A program made the position numbers and the translations under genes. Below, in pieces: positions 1-12,722 of a stretch of 64,000 nucleotides of DNA. The stretch's first letter is position 1, and each line of letters begins with the position of its first letter. The DNA is from Diadema setosum (taxonomy: Eukaryota > Echinodermata > Echinoidea > Diadematoida > Diadematidae): positions 7,242,641-7,306,640 of the forward strand of contig NC_092705.1 of NCBI RefSeq assembly GCF_964275005.1. Direction: 5' to 3'. The notes beneath the pieces are model-generated. The model was not told the DNA's origin. It worked only from the letters and a program-made list of their open reading frames with translations, and made no database searches.

Positions 1-900
1 AGAGTCTCTATTCACAGGAACACTCATAAGGGAGTACGCTTTCACAACGACATTGGATGCTGTGAGCTTTTTTTTTTTTTTGTTTCATCTCCTTGGTGAT
101 GAAACCTATCAAGGCTGATGACAAAGCATCTCTCGTTCTCATTCTCTAGTCTTTTAAAACTGTCTGTCATATTCCATACGAGTCACAAACACACACACAC
201 AAACACTGATGCAACTCGCAACACTACCAAATACAGTGCACAAGTCTGGCTTGTCTGTTGATCCAACATGGCCGCCGAGTCGCCTGAAGGACCCGCACAG
301 TAGCAGATACTCATAGACATCTCTTCAACAACTCCAGCCGTTGTTACAGGTGGCTACAAAAATTAATGCTGGTATTTCATTTACACTAATTAGCTAAAAC
401 AGCTTGTTATACCAACACGAAGACTGTTGTGACATTTTACTGCATGCCCTAATATGCATTTTCAAAAACAGGAAATTTGTTTTCATATTTCACATCCACA
501 GCCCTGTGTCAATGAAATCCACATACCGTATATTTTCGCATCTATGCTCCAAAAAGCTCTTTCTTTGGGACAACTTGCGTTTGAATAATACTTCTCAATC
601 ATTTCCGCATGAGTCAAGCATACAGCCACATCCCTTCATGATTAGGCTACTTTCTGATTTCCTGTTCACACATTTCCAGGATGTAAATTGCATACCTCAC
701 AGATACTGAAATGCACAATCATATGATTGAAAGAAAGATAGAGTTGGCCTCAAATATGTACAGTTCTCTTTGTTAAAGTTTAAAATCAATCACCCTTATA
801 ATCTGTCTAGAATCTGTCATCGGAAGCGTGAGCCGCAGTTTGCTTTCTCACCCTGCATTACATGTAATCAATATAGTAACTGAAAACGACACACCATCTT
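1..900. other. Non-coding stretch, no gene recognised
   Basis: I see no convincing exon, RNA gene or complete element here. There is a short T run at about 68-80 and a short CA run near 188-203. Open frames are short, lack recognisable protein character and carry no splice context. It probably lies inside or beyond the first intron of the minus-strand ATPase beta gene. Confidence 0.5.
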
Positions 901-938
901 TCTGCCTTTTAAACTAGAGAAGCACTCTGAGAGCGTAG

Positions 939-1416
939 ACCTCCGCCAAGTATGCAGCTCATTTCCACTGTCCCACTGATCTTATGTTCCATAGAGATAT
1001 AGTGATTTCCACCCATACGCACTTACAGCATTGTGTGCGGAGAGTCGCCTGATTTCCCAATATAGAAGCCTTTGTTACGTCATAAACCCTCAGCTGCGCG
1101 GCGCGCCTCGCCCAGCAGAAACTAGAGTACGCACTTTAGTGCACGCATGCAAACCTCAAGTACGCGCAGCCTGAACTCCCAAGCTCATTGACCCTACCTG
1201 CCAAAATATCAAAATCCTTCATAGATTCCCCAAATATTCTTGGATCACTACCAAAAGTTAATCGTTTGTTACTCGTGTCATTCTCAACCTTTCCTGCAAG
1301 TTTCATTCCAATCCATTACCTACTTTTTGAGTTATTTTGCACACGGACAAACGAACTAACAAACCAACCAACCAACCAACGGTAACGAAAACATAACCTC
1401 CCCCCTTGGCGGAGGT
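939..1416. mobile_element. Non-autonomous repeat with 12-base inverted ends (ACCTCCGCCAAG)
   Basis: ACCTCCGCCAAG at 939-950 is repeated as its exact reverse complement at 1405-1416. The interior right side contains a stretch reading TTTTGAGTTATTTTGCACAC followed by a degenerate (CAAC)n run at about 1345-1380. That pattern is familiar from the 3' parts of short interspersed repeats of marine invertebrates. No coding capacity is visible. The class (MITE or a SINE with fortuitous ends) is uncertain because no clear target-site duplication was found. Confidence 0.55.
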
Positions 1417-4400
1417 AATAAAGGGTTGCTACAATGTACAGAATCAATTAGTTTGAGAGCAGATTGTAATCCCCATTATACTACAACAGTAACTTTCCAT
1501 GAATTAATCATATGAAAAGCAAAAGCTTGGTGGAAATCCCAGCCTAATATAGCAACCGAGTGCCTTTACCCCTTCCATGCCAAAATGTACCTGCATGGTC
1601 AAATTTTGCTAGTATACATTGTAAAATAACTGGCACTAGTAGGTGTGCTTCTCTTTGCTTTTTCTCCTTTTATCATAAAGTTTAATTATCCAAAAATAAA
1701 TATAGTTCTCCCCCTACCTGACTATGCTTTATGTTCCGCGAACACAGAAATATATCTTGCAGGGTTGAATCTTTCTTGCACTCAATTAATCTACATGATA
1801 CATAAGACAAAAATGTTTCATGAAATCTTGAATTTTATGCCAAAATTCTAATCCTTGCAATTATAAACAAATGGAGTATCCTGAAATCAGCCAATTGAGC
1901 TAAATTTAAACAAATTTTCACTGTTACAACAGATGTAATAGTATATTGAGGCCATCTATATTTAAAGGAAGGTAAAACACAGTATACATTGTACATTTGT
2001 GTGTGTGTGTGTGCAAATGTAAGAAAGGTCATATTTCTGTGATTGAAGTTTATTGTTTGTGTGAGATATTGTCCACAATTAAGAATGGCCTACAGGTTGG
2101 TATCAATGTTACAGTGACAATTATGTGATATTAAGATCATCATGATTTTCTAACACTTGATTTTCTTAAAATTTTCATCAGTTTGCAGCATTTATGACTG
2201 ACTTAGCATGCAAATAAGCCTTTTCTTGTTTTTTGATTGTGCAGTGATTACTATCACATTGTAATACAACTTGTAAGTAATTGCATTATTGATCAGAGGT
2301 GGAACAATTCATTCGTACTAAATCTAATCTAGATCTTATAGAAATATCATCTATGCCAATTTCAACAGAGGACCTGGTTTGATGAATATAGCATTTTACC
2401 GGGCTGATCGAGGTGAGTCCACTCAATACATTACTTCGTTTTCCTACTTTGTCATGATCGTGCCAAGTACAATGTATGTCAATCTTGGTAGAACTGACGG
2501 CATTCTTGCATTCTGTCATAATTCTCATAAAAATGTCGCCTGTGTAATCCTACTGATAATCTACTACATCTGTAACTCTAGTTGGGCCAACACAACATTA
2601 GAGCAAGGCAGCATTTATAAAACCATTTCAGTCATTTTCCTATTAAAAATGGACATATGGACAACTGGGCAAGGGAATAAAACATTTTTTATATGCAGGC
2701 AGGTAACCAATAATTTTACACATCAAACAATAAGTACAAATTGCCCTGAGCAAGCAATTTTGTGGGAACCTGGTGTGTACACAGGGCACTGTGTGTATAA
2801 AACATACTACATGATGTAGTTTGCACACTGTACACCACTAGTATACACTATCAGTGCGTAGTTCACGGCACTTCTTCGCTGTGCGACATGCACACACGGT
2901 TTAGAAACTGCATTGTGGCCATGCATTACATAATGATTCCTCACTGCCGCCGCCGTGTGCAAATGCCTTGCGCTGCATGTTACAGCGAGTGGTACATGTA
3001 AACGCAACGCAGGGTAGCCTACCACGTAAAGCCTGCATGAGAGTATGTTGGGAAAGCTGGCATTTGGAGGAACCCATACTTCGCAGTTCACCATGTACTG
3101 GCACCGCTGTCATTTCAAGCGAACACAGATAGGCACACACACTACACACACACACACATACAAATGCATGCATGCAGCTATATACAGGTCAGCAGGTAAT
3201 ATTAGGAGGCATGCAGATGCATGCGTTGCTACATTTCATACACTCTCACACACCGGCATGCCCCATGCCCTATAAATTACACTTGTCTCACGGTATACTC
3301 TCGGGTCTGAACCACTTAACAGCTCAAATGCCAGGCAATTAGTGTGGCATATTCATTATAGGGCTAAAATATATATACCGATGATTGGACCTAGCAATAC
3401 ATGTGTATGCCCAAGGGAATACATTTGCAAAGTACCTATTAATTGAAGCTGTAATTTATACAAACTGTGAGCTGTTGCTGCAACTGTGATATGATCAGAA
3501 TTGTTTCAATGCATGAATCAAATTGGCACTACAAGATTGACTGTTCAAAAGGCTTCTCATGTTCAACATCTTCATGTAACTCTAAATTTTTGACGTGTCA
3601 ACTGCATGATCACAATTTGTTCAATTCAGATACAATGAGGGCAGCAAAGCTGACTCGTGAACAAATTTTGCAAGGCACTGCGGGATACATGGGAGTCTAT
3701 GCGAAAGAAAAAAAAAAGTCTGAATGTGATCAATGTAATATAATGAAAGCACTAAAAGCCTATTTGTAAATGGCAATGAACAAGATTATGCTCAAATAAC
3801 ATTCGGACTGCACGCCTGTTGTAAGATCATATTGGGGGGCTAGACACTACAAAGTATGTATTGTACGTTCGGGTCACTAAAACCACTGAATGTGAAATTT
3901 GGGTGGCCCGAAGAAGATAATGTAGTGGTCCAAAATAAAAGGAAATGTGAAAATTCATTTGAATTTCAGCTGCCTGATCAGGTCACCAAAATATGGCCTT
4001 TTTGGAAATTTGGTGGCCTGATAATGACATCAAATTTCAGTGGCATCTGAATCATTAAATTAGAATTGATGTAAACTGCGATTATTTGATATGTCCTTGG
4101 CATGATGAAAAATATCAGAACATTCATATATGTACATGTAGTAAGGTTTAGTGATTTTTTTTTTTTTTTTTTTTTGGGGGGGGGGGCTTATAAATTGTTT
4201 TTTTTTTTTGTCAGATGGAACCAACTCTCCAAAATGAAGATGTAAAGACCAATTATCACAACATACTCACTCCCCTGCAATATGAGGGCTATTACTTTTT
4301 AATTGCAATGTTTCATGTGGAAATCAAGTTGAGTGGTGCTTGACATGCTGTAGCCAATAGCTAATCAATCAACAGGTATTTACAGGAACACTATTAAAGT

Positions 4401-6408
4401 CTACACCCAGCATTGGTATCAGATACTCTAATCTCTTCACTTACAATTGAAACAACTGATGGTCCCATATTACCTCGCACCCCCCCCCCCAAACACACAC
4501 AAACAGTGTAGAGGTGTACCTATTATCCATGCAATACCTGAAGCCATGGTTCAATAGGCTGCTCTCTCCTTTGAACCCATGGATTCTACAACAAGGCATG
4601 CTATCTATCCTGTGTCAATATATGGATTAGCCTTTGGTCTCTTGATACTTTGCTTTTTACCTGCAAAATCCACATGTGTCCCTATGTCCTTCTGAACTTC
4701 AAATCACCAGCACTCTGTATAACAAAGGGTGACTTTATATAGATTTTAAGATCACCTATCTGCAAACGAGTCGAGTGGGTGGATGCCAGTGGCCCTATTA
4801 AGCTTTATGGCTCTGGAGGAATTCTATTCAAATTGCACTGACCAAGGGTTCTAATTGATGATCACTTGTACCTCAATCAATTCCAAGTGTGCAATCATAG
4901 CCCAATCTAGGCAGGCTTCTACTAGGGTAGTGCCCCCCAATTCGCATTCTAAAACATGAGCAAGCCAGCAGTTTGTCTCGACTGCACCAAGACTATACCT
5001 AACGGCCGCAGAAATATGAGGAAAGCAATAAACCTAGCAGAAGGTGGATACACAAGGCACTGATGTAAGCATGTTCGGATCACATGCACACTTTCCCCAC
5101 ACATGTACAGTATCTTGTGGGCATCTTGTATGCACAAGCTCAAGTTAATTCTCGCGATGCCACATTATTGACCACTGCCTCATTCTCATGCGGGGGGAGG
5201 CTCAAGAAGGCCCGGGTGCAATATTCAAAGATGACGTGAAAAATGTCATAGGTGACTGCTGCATTGCACAACATCTTTATGATTGGTCTGAAATGTGGAA
5301 TCACTCCATGGAAATGTATATACATTCTGCACAATTGGTCTATTAAATTTGCATACCGTCTCTTTAGTTAAGGCAGTATTTAGCAGTCTTTGGCACAGAA
5401 GTATGCATCAGGCCATAATATCACTGCATTCACGTATTTTACAGCTTGTAGTGCTTTCTTCAGGGATGCCAGTCAGAGTGAAAGAGAGTACATGAAAAAC
5501 ATCTACAATTTCAAGAAGCTGGTTTGCACATGAAAGAGCCTGAAATTTGATTCAACCAGGGCCCAAATTCAGGCTTTTGCCTGAAGTCTGGTATCCCTGT
5601 CTCTTATAGTCATAATTCTCACAAAATAGTATGGAATAACCCTGCAGAAATCCTCCCTTAACCCCATGGCCACCCCCCCCCCCAATACATACATTGTACA
5701 TGTATGATAATTTTTAAATGATGATGTGGCCTATGACTTTGATAGAAACAGCTCTAAGAAGGAAAGGTTGTCCAGTTGTCACCATTCCATCTAAAATAGC
5801 ATCCCACACAATTATTCCGAAGACAGATGTGCCTGTGAGACACGATGCTTTCATCTGGATGGCCTGGTGAACACTATCCCCTGCTCAGCTCATCTTGACC
5901 CTCCAAAGTGCATTCAGACACGCCTCCTGCTCTCAAGAGAACAACCTGGGACATTTTCACTCTTCCTTTTATTCATGGGAGAGATAGTAAAACTAATGAT
6001 GCTAGTATAAACCCACCTGCCAGTGGCAACTAGAACTCAGTGTTGGGGCAAATACATGTAAAATGAATGGACACCTGCCTATTCTAATATGAAGTTTAGG
6101 GCCCTTACCCCAAAATATTTCCAGAGTGCTTGAAGCGTCAGTGGTTCAATTTTCTCATATCCAGCATTACCGACCACAGATTGCAAGGTTCATAGAAACC
6201 ACTGACAGTAATATTTCTTCAACTTAATTGTGCACTGAAGTGTGAGGAACAAAATATATTGCGCATGCCATTGAAAAACATGCACCATATAGAGAAAAGA
6301 AAATTCCATCCATGAGATAGCAGACATTTTCTCATGATATGCTATAACTAATGTCTGTTGTTAAAAGCAGTTGATGTTTTACAGTGCAATGCCATTTATA
6401 CACTACCT
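1417..6408. other. Non-coding stretch with simple repeats only
   Basis: It holds a GT microsatellite at about 1996-2013, CA runs near 3134-3162 followed by ATGC repeats, a T-then-G run at 4156-4186 and C runs near 4481-4491 and 5667-5683. The longest open frame (2379-2819, plus) has no recognisable motif or splice context. I searched the minus strand by eye for later exons of the ATPase beta gene (for example a YYPYYGK-type segment) and found none. Confidence 0.45.
4156..4186 (+). repeat. Poly-T/poly-G tract
   Basis: A run of about 22 T is followed directly by about 10 G. This is a simple homopolymer junction. The G part is in a context that could slip during replication or sequencing. Confidence 0.9.
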
Positions 6409-6876
6409 TTAAAGGGGCATTCCAGATGATTTTTAAAATTTCACATCATGTAGTATATAAATCAATAGCTCCATGTATAGATTCGCGGAATTTATTGTGG
6501 TCCTCGAGCAGAGAAATCAATAAATTCAAAATCTTTAACAAATTACACTGAACAGTGTTGATGACAGCATAGCCTCACATATTTTAGAAATGCAGTAGTG
6601 TTATTCCATTACAATACTGCTTGCTCAACAAGTTCACCTGTGTAGAATCCTTGCATGCCTTCTTCTTTTGTTCTGCTTCCTGGAGCCCCGACTCATGCAT
6701 TCCAATGGTGAGGCTGCCATGTCATCATCCTTGCTCATTGCAATTTGTTATAAATTTTGAAAACATTCCCATTCCTCATCCCAAACACTATAAATTCTGC
6801 AACTCTGTACTCAGTTCAACTAATTTATAGTTGTTCAAATGTAAAAGTCTGAAAATCACGTGGAGGTCCCCTTTAA
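6409..6876. mobile_element. TTAA-flanked MITE (TTAAAGGGG ends)
   Basis: TTAA at 6409-6412 and 6873-6876 bounds a sequence of about 460 bases. Its ends are imperfect inverted repeats of about 35 bases: left AAAGGGGCATTCCAGATGAT, and right, reverse complemented, AAAGGGGACCTCCACGTGAT. No long open frame is present. TTAA duplications are known for piggyBac and Kolobok transposons, so this is probably a non-autonomous derivative of one of those. The superfamily is inference. Confidence 0.75.
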
Positions 6877-7719
6877 TATTCAATGAAGACTTATCCCCTT
6901 CCCATCACTTGCCTACTGCTTCATCCATTTACAAGTACTGCACTCATTCTAAACTTTCACACAGCCTTCTTCAAACAAGACTTTCTAAGAGTGCTACACT
7001 GAATGTATCTATTTCATTGCAAGGTCGTTTGCATCAGGCCCTATAAATGACAAAAACCAAAACAAAAAAAAAAACAAAAAACAAAAAACAAAAAACTTCA
7101 TGAAGCAGAACAAAATGATATAAATGTAATTGATGCAATACACATGTTTAAATGTAAAGCAAAAATTCAATTGAAAAGTCATCTCATCTGAAGCCTTTGG
7201 GCATGTTCTAAGACAGCGCCACATTCCCAATGACAAGGTCGACATTTATTAGATCTATGGGTTTAGTCTTGGTCTCCTGATGTGAAACTCATTCATCAAT
7301 TTTCTGCGGTTCATTCTCATTAAAACCCCAAACCAAATATGAACACAAGGACAACTTCAAAGGGGTCTTGGCACAACTTAAAAAAAAAAAACATCAAAAA
7401 ACAAAAAACGAACTATAACTGACATCATCTGGTTAGCTATTGGCTCACCTGCTGTTCAGTTTACTACTACTAGCATCAGACAGGGAACATGAATTTAGAT
7501 CTCATTATGCAATTTTGTTTCTTCACTTGACATTTAATTTGCCCTCATATTCTCTCTTATTCAGTATTTGTGGGCCCTTGTGTTCTTGCCCTGGTTTGTG
7601 TAGCAAATGAGAGAGCCACTGAAACTGTGCTGCCAACTTTCATTATCATCCAACACGACCTCTCATAATCTAAATCCTTCAACGGAAAAACACAAAAAAA
7701 ACAGCAATGAGCAAGCATC

Positions 7720-8110
7720 TTAAAGGGACTGTGCAGTATCGGTTGAGGTGGGGATTCGTGTTTTGAACATTCCTAAGTGAGATAATGAAAAGCCTCTTAT
7801 GAAATATGAAAGAGCGTGTAATTTTAAGAAGAATTCAATGTTTATTTGATGAAAATTGGTTTTCAAATGGCTGAGATATCCAAATAAGTGCTAATAATAA
7901 AAGGTGACATGCCACAACTTTATTAGGATCTCTTTGTTTCACCTTGTTTTTGGATATCTCAGCCATTTCAAAACCGATTTTCATCAAATAAACTTTTGAT
8001 ACCATTTAAAATTGCATGCTCTTTGACATTTCATAGAGTGGTTTCTGAATTTCTCGCAAAACATTAAAAGCTACATCTTCATCTCGACCAAAACTGTACA
8101 CACCCTTTAA
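7720..8110. mobile_element. TTAA-flanked palindromic MITE (AGGGACTGTGCAGT ends)
   Basis: TTAA occurs at 7720-7723 and 8107-8110. The ends are AGGGACTGTGCAGT and, reverse complemented, AGGGTGTGTACAGT. The inverted similarity continues through most of the element: a long arm around 7843-7885 that includes GGCTGAGATATCCAAA pairs with 7945-7992 that includes GGATATCTCAGCC. The whole 391 bases can fold into one long hairpin. It has no coding capacity. Confidence 0.85.
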
Positions 8111-10621
8111 GCTGAAAGTACAAAACTTTCATATTCAACCATCCTTGCAAAGGTAGCAAATTACAGTTGTAAGAGGTTTAGTGGCTTGCATTTCATAGAA
8201 ATGTAGCAAAGCAAGAAACAGGATTGTAAACCACTATCTTTTAAAGTGTGTAACAACTCATCACATGACATTCGCTAATTAATATTACACACATACAGGT
8301 AACTCTTGGCATTTCTAGACGAACAATAACCTCAAGATTGGTATTGGCATTGAATAGCTATAGATCTCTTTCCACATCACATTCATGCAAATTGCAGACA
8401 CACAGCATATATCCACACTATACTGTTTTAAATGCTTGATCGTTTTCTCTGCAGCAAGATGATACCAAGATCTGATCTCTTATACAGTTTAAATGCAAAC
8501 ACAGTCGAACTTGGGCCAACACAAGCCACTGTTTCCTTCCAGGACGAGAATAGTTTCCTGGATTGGCATCGAAGTGGGTGTGCTCGTTTAGCCAATACAT
8601 TATGATCTAGGTGCTGTCTGCTACAATCAAATGATAAGGCTATGGTTTCAGTGCATATGAAGTAAATTTTATGAGAAAATTGCACTTTTCAAAGTGACAA
8701 TGCAAGAGACCTCTACGATTTTAACAACTAAATGACTACATGACAATAAAACTCCCAACACCAGATGTGTACAACATGGAAAAAGAAACAGTAAGCCACA
8801 ATACAGGGAATAATTTTGAACTCAAATTTGATGATAAATGTCAGCTGATGAATAATACTTCAAACACTATCCTGTGCATTTCTATAGAAGAAAACTGCTA
8901 CACAACAGAAAGTTTGTGCAACAGTTGTATTATGCATAGCAAATTGCAATGCGATACCAGGAAAATTATTCCCCGCTATAATCTATGATTTGTCTGAAAA
9001 CAAAGTGTAAGACTTTTACATTCATTGAAGACAGCACCTCACAACTCAAAACTATTTAATGACATTTATGCTCCACAGAAATAATGGTCAGTTCTTAGTT
9101 TCAGTATTGCTCTGATGATCCATATTATATGCAGCACTGACACTGTTACTTTGATTCAAGGCCTCCACAATGCAAATGTGAGAGATCCATACGTACATTC
9201 CACCATCATTAAAAACAATCAAAATCAAAACATAAATCAAAGACTTTACTGATTATAAGCATACAATATGTACTGTACTTTGCAGAGTTTTTATTTTTGT
9301 GTATTTTGCAAGTTTGGTGCTACATGTATTCACAAATTGACAACATGCAAAAGTATTCACTCTGATCCAGACATGAATGTAACATGAATGCGTACATTCA
9401 TCCATCAAATTGCTGTATCCATCCAATTTGCTGATCGCAAATCTAACCACTTGCAAAGTTGTCAGGAAATATCAAATGATTTCCATACAATTTGACTCGC
9501 TGCATACAGTACTGTACAATGTATTTACAGTGGTGGAGGGCCAGCCCAAGGCCCGCCTACGTTGTGGTACTCGGCTATGTATTTTTCCACATTTACACTG
9601 CCTTGTTCAGCCACACCCAGGAATCAAGTTTCCTTTAGCATGTTCTTTTTTTTTCCTGTCTTACCGTTAGTGGTGCTCTACATCGTTTATGTACATGCAC
9701 ATTTAAACTCCCCCCCCCCCCCCCCCCCCCCCGGCAATCGCTACTTGACAGCCAAGTGGGTTTAACCGTAAAAAAAAAAAGAAAAGGCGGGACTTGGGCC
9801 ATCCCCCGCTTTTGGTATACCAAAAGAAAGTCATTGGGCCCGCATGCATTTATCATGCCAAAAATTTGTGATACATGTACCGCGGCCGGCCTTGTACTGC
9901 AATTGGTTTGATGATAACGGGGTCTATGGCGTATACACTGAACAGTACGGCAAGTATGCACACACTCTTGGGAGACCCAGCCGAAGTTCGGAACAAATGA
10001 AAGACTTAAAATATGTTTGTAACATTAGGAGAGCAGAGGCAACCAAGTTCGTTCCAGAGTTATAACACTAAACTACTGTATGATAGACCAAACGTCAGGC
10101 CATCAAATATCTTCTCAACTACACTTTGCACTGACCAGTAACACAAGACTAAAATTCTAACGTTTAATACTTGTGATGGTTGTACTAGACAGCTAGAAAC
10201 TCTAAACGTTAGACCTAACGGTTAGCAAGAGTTGGACCGTGTAATACGCCGCGCCTAGGCAAAAAAAAGCTCTATCGACATTCCCTGAAAAGAACAAGCG
10301 CGAGCGACCTGGCAGTCAGATCTTGCGATGACAAAACTAGGGCCTATATATTCTGGACAGCTACTGGATAAATAAAACACTCACATATCCTTTAAGAATC
10401 TGCATTGTTGCTATGCAAATAATCAGTTCAATGTACCGTAAATTCATAGCATCGTTTCACGTTTGATAGTGGAAAATGACACATTTTAAAGTTGTACGAA
10501 TGAACGTCGCCGCCGAATCCGGCCGGCATTATGCACAGCATGCAAGAAGCAGACATGTGGACTGAGTAAAGACTAAAAAGGCGCAAGCGCAAGTGTACAA
10601 TACATGATTGCGGAAAATTAC
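8111..10621. other. Non-coding stretch, probably intron 1 of the ATPase beta gene
   Basis: No exon was recognised. The only marked feature is a 23-base C run at 9710-9732. Sequence here lies directly downstream, on the minus strand, of the beta-subunit exon 1 donor, so it is most simply intronic. Confidence 0.5.
9710..9732 (+). repeat. C23 homopolymer
   Basis: Twenty-three consecutive C on the plus strand. Apparent open frames crossing it (poly-Pro or poly-Gly) are artefacts of the homopolymer. Confidence 0.95.
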
Positions 10622-10742
10622 CCCAGCTCTTTCCTCCTCTGCCGAGAAATTCCTTCGTTTCTGAGTTCCAAAGGAATTTAAGGAATCCATTCCACCTTGC
10701 TGACATACGCTGCCCAAAAGTTGTTTCGTCTTCGTTGCCCAT
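10622..10742 (-). CDS. ATP1B: Na+/K+-transporting ATPase subunit beta, coding exon 1 (partial gene)
   Basis: This exon encodes the cytoplasmic N-terminus of the beta subunit, the type II glycoprotein needed for folding and plasma-membrane delivery of the Na,K-pump alpha subunit. From the ATG at 10742 it reads 40 residues and contains FLKFLWNSETKEFLGRGGKSW, of which WNSE-KEFLGR-G-SW is the hallmark just before the single membrane helix. The codon after W is interrupted at G|GTAATT (donor at 10621-10620), giving a phase 1 intron. Translation past that point loses all resemblance, so the split is real. Vertebrate ATP1B genes also break near this point (from memory). The remaining exons, with the membrane span and the disulfide-bonded ectodomain, were not recognised in the window and probably lie to the left. 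The related H,K-ATPase beta shares the motif, so the paralogue is not certain. Confidence 0.88.
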
Positions 10743-11130
10743 TTTGATGTAGAAGGATGAGGTTTTGTTTTAACCTAATTCGAGAGAAGAATTAAAAGAT
10801 ATTCGCCTCTCCGAACGTCTAAATTGTGAGCGGAGTAGTGGTAAAAAGAGAGCGCCGGTTGCGTGCACACTCACTGATGCTGTACAGAACACGCGCTCTC
10901 CGACAACATGCGTGTGTTGTGCGTCCTTAGAGCCTCGACACGAGAGTGTGCATTATCAAGGAGAGTAGCTTTGAATAGGTGGTGGCACTCTGTACTATAG
11001 TGTGCATTCAAAAGGCGCCGAGCGCTGCAGCTAGCATACCCACGTACGACTACAGCGCGGTACCATCCCTTCCCAATCTCGGTCTTTTTTTTTCTTCTTT
11101 GCACACGATCCGCCAATGCCCGCTAATGGA
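10743..11130 (-). promoter_or_regulatory. Presumed 5' UTR/promoter region of the ATPase beta gene
   Basis: This lies immediately upstream of the beta-subunit ATG on the minus strand. It is richer in CG dinucleotides than the surrounding DNA (for example around 10850-10930 and 11035-11070), as expected near a promoter. I found no TATA box or start-site motif I would defend, so the boundaries are approximate. Confidence 0.35.
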
Positions 11131-12539
11131 ATAGTCTGTGTACACAGACATAATGCATTTACAAAAAAGGAAGGTAATGATATCTATATGGTTACAACGA
11201 TCAGTATAATCAAACTAAAGTAGTGCGTCATTTCGATTACATTTTTAATGTCAATTTCAACTGAAGAAATAATATTTTTAAAGCAAAAATCTATAGAGCT
11301 GTGATATATATCTCTTAGCGTCTGCATACTTATACTAGGAAAGAGTTCCTCAGCTTCTCTCTACTGTCACTGACGTCATATCCGAACGTGTGAAGTTTAC
11401 TAGTAGTCTGTTATTCAAGACATCTCTGTTCAGTAATAGCTTTATCCGCTTGTATCATGTTTGGACAGCCATGACATACCAATTTCCACCACCTTGATAA
11501 AAATAATGTTTCATTAGCACAAATATTCACCCGCAATTTTTAGTATGCTCAATCAATACATCACACGATTACATCATTGAGAGCCATTATACTAGTAGGT
11601 CCTACATGAATACAACGCATATCCAAATAGTGTATATCGATAGTAGGCCTATTACATAATTATCACCAAGTTGTCCTACCACAGTATTTGACCCCCCCAA
11701 AAAAAAAGAAAAGAAAAGAAAACGGACAGAAACACACAGTTATATGACAAGCTTAGTCTTAAAGTGCCTCAGGAGAGAAACTGATGAAATTTGCACTGAA
11801 TTGTTGATAATGCTTAGGTTGGGATTAGGTTTCAGTCATCTCACACACACACACACACAAAAATGTAAACAAAATGTCAAATTTATGTAGGGTCATCACT
11901 AAAGGCTACACTTTGTCAGATATTGATTTGTGAGCAAAGCCGAAGTGGTGATATTTCTATATGATTCTTTGTCATATTGATTATTGTTCAACTGTGTGGG
12001 GTTCACCATCAAAGAAAAAAAAATAATGAACTTTACAGAGGAGTCAAAATAAATAATGTCGTTTTTTGATGCAGCTTATTACATGCCAATTCAAGTTATG
12101 CTTAGTTCTATAAAGTTATACAATCCATTCAACACAGAGTGGAATATTACCACGTAATTAGCATACATACACAATTTTGAATGGTCCTGCTCCTGGTTAC
12201 CGTATAAGAAGACGAGCGTCCACATCCTAAAAAAAAATCAGCCTCAGTGCATCAACTGTGCCTAGCTAAACCCAAGACTGAGTACAAGAAGCAGTCTCTT
12301 TCAGAATCAAAGCAGCAAATTAAAGCTATTCAACTCATTATACCCGTATATACAGTTAGCAAACTCTCCGCCTCACTCTATCGCTTTTTAAACTTAACGG
12401 TTCAATCCAAGCGGTTGATTGATTTCTCATTTCTTTGCAAGTTGTATGCGCATGTATAGGACTATTCTTCATATCCACTCCCCAGACTTCCTCTCTCTCC
12501 TTTGTCTGTCTATACGTAAATTTCCCACTTTTCCGAAAT

Positions 12540-12722
12540 GTATTATTGTATGATATGCTTGTAAAGTATATTGTATTATATGACATTGGAATGTGATTTG
12601 TTATAGCAAGTTCTCTTGGAAAGCAGGCCTTGCGGCTTGAATGGGACTACCCTGCTTTTATAAAGAAGACTTGAAAAATAAATAAATAAACAAATAAACA
12701 AATAAATAAATAAATAAATAAA
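12540..12722 (+). mobile_element. 3' end of a short retroelement with AAAT/AAAC tail
   Basis: A segment reading GGCTTGAATGGGACTACCCTG (about 12632-12652) is followed by AAAATAAATAAATAAAC-type tandem tetranucleotides to 12722. A related layout (a GGGCTATCCAGCC-like segment, then a CAAA tail) ends the SINE at 21230-21677, so this is probably the 3' part of a related non-LTR-mobilised repeat. The 5' boundary is not defined. Confidence 0.5.

Noticed and set aside
2379..2819. 146-codon plus-strand frame
   Set aside because: No motif, no splice sites, and codon content looks random.
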